Positions 5,236 to 5,873 of a stretch of DNA of 5,873 nt are shown in pieces. The position numbers and the translations under genes were made by a program. The DNA is taken from assembly GCA_018969885.1 (NCBI GenBank), contig JAGWXN010000207.1:1-5873 (forward strand), given 5' to 3'. The notes below the pieces were generated by a model, which searched no databases, was not told the origin of the DNA, and saw only the letters and a program-made list of their open reading frames with translations. The DNA is from Betaproteobacteria bacterium (lineage in GTDB: Bacteria > Pseudomonadota > Gammaproteobacteria > Burkholderiales > Burkholderiaceae). Position 1 is the first letter of the stretch, and each line of letters begins with the position of its first letter.

Positions 5236-5873
5236 CTAGCCCGCCTGCCCCCGAATCCGCCGCCGCTGATCCCACACCAGCACCAGCGCCATCGCCACAC
5301 CGATGACATCGGTCCACCAGGCCCAACTCGCCACATTATGCGGAATGAGCATCAGCAGTCCGCTGACCCCAAAGCCAAGGCGAAGCGACATGGAGAGCGC
5401 GGTGATGAAATAGCCCGAGAAGGCCGCCGAGGTGAACCACACGCCCGCGACAGCCAGGGGAACAGCGATCAGCATGTCGCTGATGTCTCCCTGCAGGATG
5501 AGTGAGGGCGACAGCACGAACAGGAAGGGAAGAACAAAGGCTGTCCAGCCAAACCGCATGGAGACCCAGCCGGTTTTCATGGGCGACGCACCGGCCAGCC
5601 CGGCCGCAAAATAGGCTGCCAGTGCCACAGGCGGGGTGATCATCGACATCATCCCGAAGTACAGCAGAAACAGATGCGCGGCGATGGGGTTGATGCCGAC
5701 CTCGACCAGGGCAGGCGCAAACAGGACCGCCACCAGCACATACACGCTGAGCGTGGGAAGCCCCATCCCCAGGATCACACTCAGCACGGCTGCGATGATC
5801 AGCAGCAGCGCGACCGAACCCTGGCCGAACTCCACCATCCAGGCGGTGAGCGCGAAACCCAGACCGGTGATCT
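5236..5873 (-). CDS. TRAP transporter fused permease (4TM/12TM, DctM-like), N-terminal part outside window
   Basis: The minus-strand frame is open from the right edge to TAG at 5238-5236, giving 211 visible residues. The motifs are those of the fused TRAP permeases with a DctM-like large subunit: VILGMGLPTLSVYVL (visible residues about 32-46), NPIAAHLFLLYFG (about 61-73), then MITPPVALAAYFAAG (about 77-91) and FVLPFLFVLSPSLIL. Several hydrophobic helices follow, with a charged DQRRRIRGQAG tail. It would be an inner-membrane secondary transporter that takes ligand from a periplasmic TAXI-type receptor using an ion gradient; that receptor is not in the window. Full-length proteins are about 600-700 residues, so most of this one lies to the right. 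The C-terminus looks natural, so the neighbouring rearrangement spared it. Substrate unknown; dicarboxylates or other organic acids are likely from the family. Confidence 0.93.
   Translation of the reverse strand, partial: ITGLGFALTAWMVEFGQGSVALLLIIAAVLSVILGMGLPTLSVYVLVAVLFAPALVEVGINPIAAHLFLLYFGMMSMITPPVALAAYFAAGLAGASPMKTGWVSMRFGWTAFVLPFLFVLSPSLILQGDISDMLIAVPLAVAGVWFTSAAFSGYFITALSMSLRLGFGVSGLLMLIPHNVASWAWWTDVIGVAMALVLVWDQRRRIRGQAG

Noticed and set aside
5018..5326. Minus-strand open frame of 102 codons across the right junction
   Set aside because: It is a shifted frame over the TRAP permease end and the ABC permease tail; composition is dominated by G, A, R and D with no hydrophobic segments or motifs.

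Overview
The window is GC-rich, with signal-peptide-bearing Bug/TctC-type solute receptors, FCD-type GntR regulators and DctM-like 12-TM permeases. That mix is typical of Burkholderiales-like Betaproteobacteria such as Alcaligenaceae or Comamonadaceae. This assignment is inferred from gene content only; no marker gene is present.

Left part (1-2865). A class III PLP aminotransferase (minus strand, cut by the left edge) follows a GntR/FCD regulator on the same strand. Divergent from the regulator is an Fe(II)/2-oxoglutarate dioxygenase of the TfdA-like clade, and 36 bp behind it on the plus strand comes a Bug/TctC periplasmic receptor. The regulator-dioxygenase gap holds two palindromes one helical turn apart; one fits the FadR-type operator pattern TNGTNNNACNA exactly. 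This looks like a small regulated catabolic and uptake module: capture of an organic acid or amine-like compound (Bug receptor), oxidative attack (dioxygenase) and amino-group transfer (aminotransferase). The substrate cannot be read from the sequence.

Middle part (3883-5235). This is a decayed piece of a polar amino acid ABC transporter operon on the minus strand. It has the last 33 codons of one permease, then one intact 220-residue permease, then an ATPase that starts with GTG overlapping the permease stop. The ATPase loses homology right after its LSGGQ signature, so it lacks Walker B and the H-loop. Both ends of the piece are cut, which points to two rearrangement junctions (about 3883-3922 and about 5161-5168).

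Right part (5236-5873). The C-terminal part of a TRAP transporter fused 4TM/12TM-type permease (minus strand) has a natural-looking C-terminus and runs off the right edge. No RNA gene, CRISPR array, transposase or integrase was seen.
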